Assembly (NCBI GenBank): GCA_947573015.1
Contig: CANPDS010000027.1
Coordinates: 1 to 14,188, forward strand
DNA length: 14,188 nt
Reading direction: 5' to 3'
Origin: an uncultured Muribaculum sp.
GTDB lineage: Bacteria > Bacteroidota > Bacteroidia > Bacteroidales > Muribaculaceae
Shown piece after piece: positions 1-7,964 of this stretch. The notes beneath the pieces were generated by a model. It was not told the DNA's origin. It did no database searches and saw only the letters and a program-made list of their open reading frames with translations. Both the position numbers and the translations under genes were made by a program. Numbering within the stretch: position 1 is the stretch's first letter; each line of letters opens with the position of its first letter.

Positions 1-1671
1 TCCATCTGCGCAGTGGCAGAGGTAGAACTGAAAACCATGCGCCGCACCGACCAGATGGGCACCCGCATAATAATCACCGGAAGCAAAGTCGAGTTGCAGG
101 AGCCGTCAGTGTCCGCTCCCGGATCGACCATGACCGTCAAGAAACTTTTTTTCAACGTGCCCGCACGTCGTAAGTTTCTCAAAAGCGATCATGTGGAGAT
201 GTCAAACATACTACGCGAGTTTGAACGCCTCGCCCTGGTGAATCCCGACATAGAATTCCTGCTGACACACAATGATGTGGTAGTGCATCAGTTACTTAAA
301 TCAACTTTCAAACAACGCATAGTAGATCTGTTTGGCAAATCACTCGACAAGCAGCTCGTGCCGGTAATATCCGATACATCGCTGGTGAAGATCACAGGCT
401 TCGTATCGCGTCCTGAAAACGCACGCCGCCGTGGAGCCCTACAATATTTCATGGTCAACGGACGCAACATGCGCCACCCCTATTTTCACAAGGCCGTGCT
501 GCAATGCTATGAGCAACTGATACCAGCCGAAGAGCAACCTCAATATTTCATAAATCTTGAAGTAGATCCGGAGACCATCGACGTCAATATCCATCCTACC
601 AAAAACGAGATAAAATTTGAGAACGAGCAGCCAATCTGGCAGATTCTCACGGCAACTATCCGCGAAGGTTTAGGCAAATTCAACGCCGTGCCCTCTATCG
701 ATTTCGACCAAACCAACGCTCCGGAGATTCCGGTATTCGACCCGAATGCTAACGGTGCCCATGGTCTCGATCTTGATCCAAGCTATAATCCCTTCAACAC
801 CCAGCCGAGCACATTCAGTACGGAGCCGGAAGCCTATCCCACCACAGGCAACCACACAGAGTTGAATACAATCCCCTCACGCGCATTCAAGGTAGAACGA
901 CATGCCTCCACACGCGACTGGGACAAACTATATTCCGATTTTACCGGCAGCAAAACCACATCCAAAACATCGCCGGGCGAGACCACCCTACATCCAAGTG
1001 CTTTCAACGATCTGGCAGCCACACTCCCTCAAGAAGAATCTACCGGTAGAGTCGCTTCGATGTTCAACAACATGGATGTCACCACTTCGTCCGATCCAAT
1101 AGATGCCGCAAACACAACAGCAGCACTACAAATAAAAGGTCGATATATCATCACACCGTCCCACGACGGACTACTGCTGATCGACCAGCATCGTGCCCAC
1201 GTGCGCATACTCTACGACCGCTATATCGAGCTCGCCTCCTTGCAGGCATTCACCACGCAGCGCGTAATGTTTCCTGAGGCATTTCAGCTGTCGGCCTCCG
1301 ACAGCTCTATACTCGATGACATATGCGAGGAGCTCGCCGCACTCGGTTTCGACATAGCATTCCTTGGCGACAACACATGGTGTGTCAACGGCATGCCATC
1401 GGTGCTCGACAAAGTCAATCCACGCAACGTCATAGAACAACTTATAGCCACTGCCACAGATACCGGCGATGAACTCGGCTCAGACATGCGCAATCGTATA
1501 GCCCTGTCAATGGCCCGATCTGCTGCCGTGCGCCCGGGACAGACGCTAACATCATCCGAGATCGACCATCTACTGAGTGACCTCTTCAAGTTGTCAGCAC
1601 CAGGATATACACCCGACGGAAAAGCGGTACTGACCACAATTACAACCGAAGAACTCACTGCACGCCTATAG
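1..1671 (+). CDS. mutL: DNA mismatch repair protein MutL (5' end outside window)
   Basis: MutL couples mismatch recognition by MutS to downstream repair and acts as a dimer at DNA. The reading frame is open from base 1, so the gene starts upstream; roughly the first 100 residues, with the GHKL ATPase motifs NxxDA and DxGxG, are missing. What remains begins near the end of the ATPase domain. The lid-proximal block FFNVPARRKFLK and the transducer-domain block VDPETIDVNIHPTKNEIKFE are clear. A variable, Ser/Thr/Pro-rich linker (about 700-1120) leads to the C-terminal dimerisation domain from LQIKGRY onward. There the usual endonuclease motif DQHA(x)2E(x)4E reads DQHRAHVRILYD, and the later Cys-containing motifs are replaced by MARSAA and YTPDGKAVL, so nicking activity is not expected. 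A QRVMFP segment (1258-1275) sits where the beta-clamp-binding motif lies in other MutL proteins. The gene converges on dnaJ. Identification is firm; loss of nuclease activity is inferred from residues. Confidence 0.96.
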   Translation, partial: SICAVAEVELKTMRRTDQMGTRIIITGSKVELQEPSVSAPGSTMTVKKLFFNVPARRKFLKSDHVEMSNILREFERLALVNPDIEFLLTHNDVVVHQLLKSTFKQRIVDLFGKSLDKQLVPVISDTSLVKITGFVSRPENARRRGALQYFMVNGRNMRHPYFHKAVLQCYEQLIPAEEQPQYFINLEVDPETIDVNIHPTKNEIKFENEQPIWQILTATIREGLGKFNAVPSIDFDQTNAPEIPVFDPNANGAHGLDLDPSYNPFNTQPSTFSTEPEAYPTTGNHTELNTIPSRAFKVERHASTRDWDKLYSDFTGSKTTSKTSPGETTLHPSAFNDLAATLPQEESTGRVASMFNNMDVTTSSDPIDAANTTAALQIKGRYIITPSHDGLLLIDQHRAHVRILYDRYIELASLQAFTTQRVMFPEAFQLSASDSSILDDICEELAALGFDIAFLGDNTWCVNGMPSVLDKVNPRNVIEQLIATATDTGDELGSDMRNRIALSMARSAAVRPGQTLTSSEIDHLLSDLFKLSAPGYTPDGKAVLTTITTEELTARL

Positions 1672-1690
1672 CCGCAACATACAATAATAA

Positions 1691-1711
1691 TGACGCACGT
1701 TCATGCGTCCC
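1691..1711. repeat. Short GACGCA palindrome, copy A
   Basis: GACGCA (1692-1697) and TGCGTC (1704-1709) form a perfect 6-bp inverted repeat around CGTTCA, 20 bases after the mutL stop. The same core recurs near 8899-8975 in another intergenic gap. It may be a member of a dispersed intergenic repeat family or a weak stem; there is no T-tract after it. Confidence 0.45.
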
Positions 1712-1849
1712 TACTCCTGGATAGCATCTGAATATTGATAACACAAAGTCACAATACAGATATCACTTACCCGCTATTAACAGGCCAGCGTAACTGATTA
1801 TGGTAAAGATCCGTTCTGGATTTAATTTTTGAAATAAGTTTAATTCAGT

Positions 1850-1880
1850 TACAATAGTTCGGTAAAAACGAACTATTGTA
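1850..1880. terminator. Hairpin 1 of tandem pair between convergent mutL and dnaJ
   Basis: TACAATAGTTC (1850-1860) and GAACTATTGTA (1870-1880) are a perfect 11-bp inverted repeat with a 9-base loop. It directly abuts the stronger hairpin at 1881-1930. Seen from dnaJ it is the second stem reached. The stem is A/T-rich and neither side ends in a clean U-run, so its role as a terminator is inferred from the position between convergent genes. Confidence 0.5.
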
Positions 1881-1930
1881 TAAACGATGTCGGCATATCA
1901 GACTTGAATCTGTTATGCCGACATCGTTTA
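1881..1930. terminator. Strong hairpin, probable bidirectional terminator for dnaJ and mutL
   Basis: A 17-bp perfect inverted repeat, TAAACGATGTCGGCATA (1881-1897) with its complement at 1914-1930, continues after one T-T mismatch with four more pairs (CAGA/TCTG) and a 6-base loop. It begins 20 bases beyond the dnaJ stop on the minus strand and lies about 210 bases beyond the mutL stop. Because the stem is symmetric it can fold in both transcripts. There is no classic U-tract on either side, so protection of 3' ends is as plausible as intrinsic termination. Confidence 0.6.
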
Positions 1931-1950
1931 TATCCCTAAAAACTGTTTAT

Positions 1951-3132
1951 CTAATTTTCCGGATTGAATATGTGGCGCAAACGCGAGAATATCCGCTTCT
2001 TTATAGAATCGGAAGCCTGCACATTAGGCTGACCCTGAAGGCTCTCGATCGCTTTACGTTCAGTATCGTTAAGTTGCTCAGGGATGTATACCATGATGTT
2101 TACAAGCTGATCCCCATTGCCATATCCTTCAGGTGATGGGAGCCCCTTGCCTCGCAGACGCAACACCTTACCAGGCTGAGTACCGGCTGGAATCTTAAGT
2201 CTGGCCTTGCCTGTAATTGTCGGCACCTCAACCGATCCACCAAGGGTGGCGGTAGGAATGTCGAGCATAAGATTGTAGACAACATCGTTGCCGTCACGTA
2301 TCAACTCAGGATCGGGAATCTCCTCAATAACAACGAGCAGATCGCCGTTGACTCCACCATGACGGGCTGCATTGCCCTTACCCTTGAGTTGAAGAGTCAT
2401 GCCATCGCTTACGCCTGCAGGTATGCTGAATTCCACAACCTCCTCCTGACGCACGATACCTTCGCCACCACAATATTCGCAGCGCTGAGTGATGGTCTTA
2501 CCCTCACCATGACAATCAGGGCATGTAGCGGTAGACTGCATCGGACCGAGGAATGTCTGCTGCACATGTTCGATCACACCAGATCCATGGCAACGCTGAC
2601 ATGTCTGGAATGCAGTACCATCCTTAGCTCCTGTACCGTTGCAATGCTGACACTGCACATAGCGCGGAAGCTTAAGTTTCTTGGTGACTCCGGTAGCAAG
2701 TTCGCTCAACGTCAGTTTCACCTTGATGCGCAAGTCGCTTCCTTTAGGCTGACGGCGGCGTGGCGCTCCGCCTGCAGCTGAGCCAAAACCACCGAAACCG
2801 CCATAGCTGCCACCGCCGAATATATCGCCGAAATGAGAGAAGATATCCTCCATTGACATACCGCTGGCATGGAAGCCACCGCCTCCGCCACCACCAAAAC
2901 CTGTAGGACCCATAGAATGTCCCCACTGGTCATACTTGGCACGCTTATCGGCATCCGACAGCACATCGTAAGCCTCGGCAGCCTCTTTAAACTTTTCCTC
3001 GGCGGCTTTGTCGCCGGGATTCTTATCGGGATGGTATTTGAGGGCCAGTTTTCTATAAGCCTTCTTCAACTGCTCCGGAGTGGCGTTCTTATCCACGCCG
3101 AGCACTTCGTAATAGTCACGTTTGTTGTCCAT
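1951..3132 (-). CDS. dnaJ: Chaperone protein DnaJ (Hsp40)
   Basis: DnaJ is the J-domain co-chaperone that delivers unfolded clients to DnaK and stimulates its ATPase in the cytoplasm. All class I parts are present in the 393-residue product. The J-domain occupies residues 5-70 with the HPD triad at 34-36. A Gly/Phe-rich linker spans about 75-122. Four zinc-binding CxxCxGxG repeats follow, with cysteines at 161/164, 178/181, 204/207 and 218/221, then the two client-binding beta-domains. Length is normal for the family. The start MDNKRDYYEVLGV matches family N-termini exactly. It lies 21 bases downstream of the grpE stop, so the two are almost certainly one transcript; dnaK is not in the window. 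The opposite-strand open frames over this gene are shadows caused by its codon composition. Confidence 0.97.
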   Translation of the reverse strand: MDNKRDYYEVLGVDKNATPEQLKKAYRKLALKYHPDKNPGDKAAEEKFKEAAEAYDVLSDADKRAKYDQWGHSMGPTGFGGGGGGGFHASGMSMEDIFSHFGDIFGGGSYGGFGGFGSAAGGAPRRRQPKGSDLRIKVKLTLSELATGVTKKLKLPRYVQCQHCNGTGAKDGTAFQTCQRCHGSGVIEHVQQTFLGPMQSTATCPDCHGEGKTITQRCEYCGGEGIVRQEEVVEFSIPAGVSDGMTLQLKGKGNAARHGGVNGDLLVVIEEIPDPELIRDGNDVVYNLMLDIPTATLGGSVEVPTITGKARLKIPAGTQPGKVLRLRGKGLPSPEGYGNGDQLVNIMVYIPEQLNDTERKAIESLQGQPNVQASDSIKKRIFSRLRHIFNPEN

Positions 3133-3153
3133 ATCGGCAGTGTGATAATTTTA

Positions 3154-3792
3154 TTATTGACCAACAACCACCTTGGCGTGGCGGAGCACTTTATCATGGA
3201 GCATGTAGCCCTTCTGTACGGTATCGATCACCTTGCCTTTCTGGCTTTCATCAGGGGCTGGGAACATGGTCACAGCCTCATGAAGTTCGGTGTCAAAAGT
3301 TGTGCCAGGAGCAGAATCGATCGGTTTCACGCCATTCTGTTCGAGGTATTTTACAAACTTGTTATAGATAAGCTCGACACCCTCCTTTATCGAGGCGGCA
3401 TCCTCACTGGCATTGATGGCATCAAGCGAACGTTCGAAGTCATCGACAACAGGCAGAAGGCCCTTCAGAGCATTCTCGCCGCCATTCTTGATAAGCTCAC
3501 TCTTCTCCTTAAGCGTACGTTTGCGGAAATTATCAAACTCAGCCATCAGGAAAAGATACTCTTTCTTCTCTTTCTCAAGCTGAGCCTTTGTCTCATCAAG
3601 TTGCTTCTGAAGTTCGTCGGCACGCTGCATCTCTTCATTGGCCATATCCTTGGCTGCCTCTTCATCCTGCTGTTCGGCAGACACATTGTCAATGTCATTA
3701 ACCGAGATCTCCTCGTCGGCCAAATTCTGCTGGTCAAACTCGTTATCGCGATTCTTATTCTTATCCATATATTTCGATTTTTTCCTTTTCAT
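3154..3792 (-). CDS. grpE: Nucleotide exchange factor GrpE
   Basis: GrpE dimers release ADP from DnaK and so reset the DnaK-DnaJ cycle. The product has a Lys/Asp/Glu/Gln-rich disordered N-terminus, then a long coiled-coil helix rich in heptads (through the QLDETKAQLEKEKKEYLFL region), the conserved AEFDNFRKRT block, and the C-terminal beta-wing ending with HEAVTMFP, KGYMLHDKVLRHAKVVV. The start is uncertain. I chose ATG at 3792 (MKRKKSKY, 212 residues) because an A/T-rich leader precedes it and ATG-AAA is typical here; ATG at 3768 (MDKNKN, 204 residues) is nearly as good. ATG at 3822 falls inside a small hairpin and adds untypical sequence. The gene precedes dnaJ by 21 bases. I found no full TTTG/TAnnTTTG promoter just upstream. 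Confidence 0.95.
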   Translation of the reverse strand: MKRKKSKYMDKNKNRDNEFDQQNLADEEISVNDIDNVSAEQQDEEAAKDMANEEMQRADELQKQLDETKAQLEKEKKEYLFLMAEFDNFRKRTLKEKSELIKNGGENALKGLLPVVDDFERSLDAINASEDAASIKEGVELIYNKFVKYLEQNGVKPIDSAPGTTFDTELHEAVTMFPAPDESQKGKVIDTVQKGYMLHDKVLRHAKVVVGQ

Positions 3793-3812
3793 TATTATTG
3801 TATATATTATCC

Positions 3813-3832
3813 GACACTGCAAAAACAGTGCC
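3813..3832 (-). other. Small hairpin upstream of grpE
   Basis: On the minus strand CACTG and CAGTG pair around a TTTTTG loop (outer G-C pair after one mismatch). It lies in the 93-base gap between the ispE stop and the grpE start. It overlaps TGTTTTTG, one base from the -7 consensus, but no -33 element lies at the right distance. It does not match the CIRCE operator (TTAGCACTC-N9-GAGTGCTAA). Function unknown; a leader element or weak terminator of ispE is possible. Confidence 0.3.
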
Positions 3833-3885
3833 GTATTTTACATTTGTACTACCTATATAAACACATCGGTACCGATAACGTTCAT

Positions 3886-4722
3886 TCACATACGGTTGGT
3901 AGATACAAACCAATCCATATCAGCAAATCTCTCTGCTGCGGCAAGTGACAACTTGGCACTGTCATATCCCGGGAATATGCCAAAAACCGATGCTCCGGAT
4001 CCGGACATCGACACATAAGAGGCTCCCATAGCAAGCAGTTCCTCCTTAAGCGCAGCAATAGCGGGATGTGCCGGGAAAACAGTCTCCTCAAATTGATTTA
4101 TCAACCGTCCCTGCCATGTATCAACCGGAGAAGCCAGAATTGACCTCAAATCCACATCAGGCACACGCGGAACCACTCCCGAATAGGCATTCCGGGTAGG
4201 AACATGCACACGCGGCTTCACTATCAATATCGGCATATCCGCCAAGCACACCTCTACAGGCGAAAGCACGTCACCAATCCCGGTAGCAATCATCGGACGG
4301 TTATAGACAAAGAACGGACAATCGGCTCCGATCCCGACCGCAACATCGGCCATCTCCTCCGAAGTCAGGCCAAGCCCAAACAAGCTGTTCAGCCCCATTA
4401 TAGCGAACGAAGCGTCAGCACTTCCACCACCAAGACCGGCCCCGTCAGGAATCACTTTTCTAAGATAAATGTCTACCGGCGGTAACGGTACCTTCTCGGC
4501 CAACGCGCGATAGGCACGCATCACAAGATTCTCTTCAGGAGGGCAGTCTACGCCACGGCCGGACACAGTAAGTGTTGTCTCCACACCACGCGCCGGCACT
4601 ATCTCAAGAATATCACGCCATCCCACAGGATAAAATGCCGTAAGCAAATTGTGATACCCGTCGGGACGTTTTTCTGTAATATATAATCCTAAATTTATCT
4701 TGGCGTTCGGGAAAAGTATCAT
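3886..4722 (-). CDS. ispE: 4-(cytidine 5'-diphospho)-2-C-methyl-D-erythritol kinase IspE
   Basis: IspE phosphorylates CDP-methylerythritol, the fourth step of the MEP pathway to IPP and DMAPP, which feed undecaprenyl phosphate and quinones. The 278-residue product is a GHMP kinase. Visible features are the N-terminal NAKINLGLY strand with the conserved Lys8, the DGYH motif, the ATP-binding loop PDGAGLGGGSADAS at 92-105, the presumed catalytic Asp134 in GADCPFF, and the C-terminal MSGSGASVFGIF motif. I chose the ATG at 4722 (MILFPNAKINLG): it matches family N-termini, and the longer frame would begin with a TTG that lies inside a -7 promoter box. The grpE gene follows 93 bases downstream on the same strand. 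Identification is firm. Confidence 0.96.
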   Translation of the reverse strand: MILFPNAKINLGLYITEKRPDGYHNLLTAFYPVGWRDILEIVPARGVETTLTVSGRGVDCPPEENLVMRAYRALAEKVPLPPVDIYLRKVIPDGAGLGGGSADASFAIMGLNSLFGLGLTSEEMADVAVGIGADCPFFVYNRPMIATGIGDVLSPVEVCLADMPILIVKPRVHVPTRNAYSGVVPRVPDVDLRSILASPVDTWQGRLINQFEETVFPAHPAIAALKEELLAMGASYVSMSGSGASVFGIFPGYDSAKLSLAAAERFADMDWFVSTNRM

Positions 4723-4752
4723 GAGTGTATACGTCGAGCTGATTTGAAAGTG

Positions 4753-4760
4753 CAAATTTA
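4753..4760 (-). promoter_or_regulatory. Candidate -7 box for ispE
   Basis: On the minus strand the sequence reads TAAATTTG, a perfect TAnnTTTG -7 element of Bacteroidota housekeeping promoters. It would give a leader of about 25 bases before the ATG at 4722. No TTTG is present 19-21 bases further upstream, so the call rests on the -7 box and its position alone. Confidence 0.45.
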
Positions 4761-4864
4761 CGCAAAAATCTCAGTTTATTTAGAGTGTGTTTAATATATA
4801 CTGACCATAAGCCCTACGCACACGCCGAAAATTATATGATTACTATAACCTTTATGCATATCAT

Positions 4865-4896
4865 TTTGCATTTGTAAATCTGAAATGTTAACTTTG
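4865..4896 (+). promoter_or_regulatory. Promoter of the sppA-lpxK run (TTTG-N20-TAACTTTG)
   Basis: TTTG at 4865-4868 is separated by 20 bases from TAACTTTG at 4889-4896. Both elements match the Bacteroides -33/-7 consensus and the spacing is within the usual 19-21. Transcription should begin near 4900-4903, giving a leader of roughly 87 bases before the chosen sppA start at 4989. It is divergent from ispE. Confidence 0.72.
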
Positions 4897-4988
4897 CAAG
4901 GAATAGTATCTTCCACGCACACCGCATGCGTATACATGCAGCAACCACGCGCATTGATACAAAGATTATCGAAAAGAATAATAGACGC

Positions 4989-6767
4989 ATGAACTTCAAG
5001 CAATTTTGCATGACGACGCTGGCCGTAGTGACCGGCATAATCCTCACCGGTGCGCTCAGCGTGCTTGGCATGATGTATATGATGATACAAATGATGCTTA
5101 TGAGCATCGGACAGCAGCATCCACCCACAGAAAAACATTCAATATTATATATCGATCTCTCATCAGAAATAGTAGAACGCGAGCAAGGCACCACCCTTAT
5201 GCAGCAACTTCAAGGGATGGAAAACAACTCCATCTCGCTAAACCGCCTGCTTGAATCGATCAAAATAGCATCGACCGACCCAAGAATCGAGGGCATATAT
5301 CTCGACTGTGGAGGTGTATCGGCAGGCGTGGCCACCCTCATGTCGGTCAACGAAGCGCTCAATACATTTCACAACTCCGGAAAATGGATCGCTGCATATG
5401 CCGATTCCTATTCACAGGCCGATTACCTGCTCGCCTCTACCGCCGACTCACTATGGCTCAACCCTGCAGGAGCAATCGACATACATGGCGTAGGAGCCGG
5501 ACTGCTCTACTTCAAAGGACTGCTTGACAAAGTAGGCGTTGAGATGCAAGTGGTGAAAGTAGGCACATACAAGAGCGCGGTAGAGCCATTCATTCTCAAT
5601 GGTCCAAGCGAAGCCAATATCGAGCAGACACTCGCCTATATGGATCCCATATGGTCAGCCATCCGCACAGCAATCGGCGCAGGCCGCGACATCGATCCTA
5701 CAGAGGTCAACAACTGGGCCGACAGCATGATCGTAACACAAGATCCAGCCACATTCCCCTCACGCAGCATTGTGACCTCACTGTGCTACCGCCACGATGC
5801 CGAGCAAACGCTAAAAGCGATGTCGGGCATTGATGCCGACGACAATCTAAGATTCATATCCCCATCACAATATCTCGAACATTCATTTGCTCACAAATAC
5901 CGCAAGGCTACATCAAAATCCGACTATAGAATAGCTGTGCTCTACGCTGTCGGCGACATCGTACAGGATGGCGACGAAGGTATAGTAGGAGCAGATATGG
6001 CACCGCTCATCTACGACCTTGCCGACGATAATGATGTGTCGGCGCTCGTGCTCCGTGTCAACTCCGGCGGCGGCAGTGCTTATGCTTCAGAGCAGATATG
6101 GGAAGCCCTCGAATATTTCAAAAGCACCGGCAAGCCTTTCTACGTATCAATGGGCGACGTTGCCGCATCTGGTGGTTATTACATATCCTGTGGCGCCGAC
6201 CAGATTTTCTGCCAACCCACTACCATCACCGGCTCCATCGGAATATTCGGTCTCATCCCCTCGATCGAAGGTCTCATGCAGGATCATCTCGGCATCAACT
6301 ACCACCTTGTAGCATCCAATCCCAACTCAATGATGGGCATAATGAAGCCATTCACCCCAGTGCAGCGCCAAGCCATGCAGAACATGATCGAACGCGGATA
6401 TGAAACATTCGTAGGCCGTTGCGCCCAGGGACGTGGCATGAGCGTAGATTCCATCAAAGCCATTGCAGAAGGCCGAGTATGGGACGGCACAAAGGCCCTT
6501 GAGATAGGCCTTGTAGACCAACTCGGCACACTCGACGACTGCATAATGGCCCTTGCCGAAAATGAAGGCATATCATCTTATGCCATCGATGAATACCCCG
6601 ATCCGGAAGGCACATGGTGGGAAAAACTGATTCTCAATCAGGCTCAGATGAAACAGACACTCCTCAAGCAGGAACTTGGCGAAGCATATCCGGTCTACAA
6701 GGCTATACAGTCTATTCAGACCATGGACCCCGTACAGGCCCGCATGCCATTTACCGTTACCCATTAA
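4989..6767 (+). CDS. sppA: Signal peptide peptidase SppA, long (tandem-domain) form
   Basis: SppA is a membrane-anchored serine protease, with a Ser/Lys dyad, that degrades signal peptides left in the membrane after secretion. The 592-residue length corresponds to the E. coli-type 67K form with two tandem S49 domains. An N-terminal membrane anchor covers residues 8-38. The catalytic Lys is Lys195 in VVKVGTYKSAVEPF of the first domain, and the nucleophile is Ser394 in GDVAASGGYYIS of the second, followed by the family block TTITGSIGIFG. I chose the ATG at 4989 (MNFKQF) because it starts directly before the anchor; an in-frame ATG at 4926 adds 21 polar residues and is less likely. The anchor ends in an unusual methionine cluster, seven Met within residues 28-38. 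It lies 68 bases before lpxK without an obvious promoter between, so it is probably co-transcribed. Confidence 0.95.
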   Translation: MNFKQFCMTTLAVVTGIILTGALSVLGMMYMMIQMMLMSIGQQHPPTEKHSILYIDLSSEIVEREQGTTLMQQLQGMENNSISLNRLLESIKIASTDPRIEGIYLDCGGVSAGVATLMSVNEALNTFHNSGKWIAAYADSYSQADYLLASTADSLWLNPAGAIDIHGVGAGLLYFKGLLDKVGVEMQVVKVGTYKSAVEPFILNGPSEANIEQTLAYMDPIWSAIRTAIGAGRDIDPTEVNNWADSMIVTQDPATFPSRSIVTSLCYRHDAEQTLKAMSGIDADDNLRFISPSQYLEHSFAHKYRKATSKSDYRIAVLYAVGDIVQDGDEGIVGADMAPLIYDLADDNDVSALVLRVNSGGGSAYASEQIWEALEYFKSTGKPFYVSMGDVAASGGYYISCGADQIFCQPTTITGSIGIFGLIPSIEGLMQDHLGINYHLVASNPNSMMGIMKPFTPVQRQAMQNMIERGYETFVGRCAQGRGMSVDSIKAIAEGRVWDGTKALEIGLVDQLGTLDDCIMALAENEGISSYAIDEYPDPEGTWWEKLILNQAQMKQTLLKQELGEAYPVYKAIQSIQTMDPVQARMPFTVTH

Positions 6768-6835
6768 CAAGAGGTAAAACACCATCAAAAGAGGTCGCGA
6801 ACACCCCATACCACTACAGATAATCAACAACGCAC

Positions 6836-7960
6836 ATGCGCCACAACAGATTTGTTGACACACTGATACTTAAACCATTGTCGTGGATCTACGGCATGGT
6901 AATGGCAGTGCGCAACAAACTGTTCAACATTGGCATACTCAAAGAGCATACTTTTCAGGTGCCGGTGATTGTAGTTGGAAATATAGCGGTGGGCGGAACG
7001 GGCAAGACGCCACATACTGAATATGTGGTAGACATGCTGCGCAACGACTACCATATCGGAGTAATATCACGCGGGTACCGCAGACGTACAAAAGGTTTCG
7101 TGCTCGCCGACAAACGGTCAACTCCGTCGGACATCGGCGACGAGCCTTATCAGATATACCAGAAATATGGCCATGACGTACGCGTAGCCGTGTGCGAGAG
7201 CCGAGTCAAAGGCATCACCGAACTGCTGCGCCTCGATCCAGCCATCAATCTGATACTGCTCGACGATGCATTCCAGCACCGCTATGTAAAGCCCGAGGCA
7301 TCAATTGTGCTCACCGAATGGCATCGTCCAGTCTACAATGACGACCTCTTGCCGTTGGGACACCTGCGCGAGCCGATGCACGCCCTCACAAGAGCAAAAA
7401 TAGTCATCGTCACCAAATGTCCATCCGACATACGCCCCGGTGATGTAAGCATCATTTACGATAATCTGAAGTTATTCCCGTATCAGCGCTTATACTTCTC
7501 CCACTACCGCTACGGCCATCTCGTAAGTGTGTTCCCGGAAGAAGTACGCTATGTGCCCGGTTTGGAATGGCTCAATCCCGACGATGCCGTGCTGATAGTA
7601 TCCGGCATAGCCAATCCAAAGCCTCTCGTGCGCTATATCAAAAGCTTCAAGGCCAAGGTAAAAGTGCTTCGATTCCCCGACCACCACAATTTCACACGCA
7701 GTGACTTCGCCGAACTCACAAAAGCGTTCGACTCAATGGAAGGTGCACATAAATACATCATAACAACCGAGAAAGATTCGGTAAGAATGGCCCACAACCC
7801 ATATTTTCCACCAGAACTTAAATGCACCACCTTCTATCTGCCGATCAAAGTCGAGTTCATGCCTCAGAAGATGCCACGCAACTGCAATCCGTTCGACATC
7901 GAGTTGCGTCAGATAATACGCGAGTTCAACTCGCCTACAGCCTCAAAATTAAGGAAATAA
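6836..7960 (+). CDS. lpxK: Tetraacyldisaccharide 4'-kinase LpxK
   Basis: LpxK phosphorylates the 4' position of the lipid A disaccharide at the inner membrane, the sixth step of the Raetz pathway, so the host makes lipopolysaccharide. The 374-residue product has a hydrophobic N-terminal membrane-associating helix (residues 10-32), the Walker A loop GNIAVGGTGKTP at 48-59, the conserved LLDDAFQHRYV motif, and TTEKDSVRM near residue 305. Length is in the usual range for Bacteroidota. The ATG at 6836 is preceded by an A/C-rich leader without a Shine-Dalgarno sequence. It sits between sppA and the PNP gene on one strand, 68 and 80 bases from each. Identification is firm. Confidence 0.96.
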   Translation: MRHNRFVDTLILKPLSWIYGMVMAVRNKLFNIGILKEHTFQVPVIVVGNIAVGGTGKTPHTEYVVDMLRNDYHIGVISRGYRRRTKGFVLADKRSTPSDIGDEPYQIYQKYGHDVRVAVCESRVKGITELLRLDPAINLILLDDAFQHRYVKPEASIVLTEWHRPVYNDDLLPLGHLREPMHALTRAKIVIVTKCPSDIRPGDVSIIYDNLKLFPYQRLYFSHYRYGHLVSVFPEEVRYVPGLEWLNPDDAVLIVSGIANPKPLVRYIKSFKAKVKVLRFPDHHNFTRSDFAELTKAFDSMEGAHKYIITTEKDSVRMAHNPYFPPELKCTTFYLPIKVEFMPQKMPRNCNPFDIELRQIIREFNSPTASKLRK

Positions 7961-7964
7961 CAAT

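Noticed and set aside
1850..1930. Invertible-promoter repeats (phase variation)
   Set aside because: The inverted arms enclose only loops of 9 and 16 bases, with no promoter between them and no recombinase gene nearby; a terminator-like role is simpler.
3813..3832. CIRCE-type heat-shock operator upstream of grpE
   Set aside because: CACTG-N6-CAGTG lacks the 9-base arms and spacing of CIRCE (TTAGCACTC-N9-GAGTGCTAA).
2869..3948. Plus-strand 359-codon open frame with hydrophobic translation
   Set aside because: It is entirely antisense to dnaJ and grpE, whose identity is certain; the hydrophobic look comes from reverse-complemented Lys/Glu/Asp codons.
4723..4755. TTG start extending ispE by 11 residues
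   Set aside because: The codon lies in a TAAATTTG -7 box, and IspE proteins begin near MILFPNAKIN.
4926..4988. ATG at 4926 as sppA start
   Set aside because: It adds a polar 21-residue stretch before the membrane anchor and lies in a small palindrome; the later ATG at 4989 is more typical. Not fully excluded.
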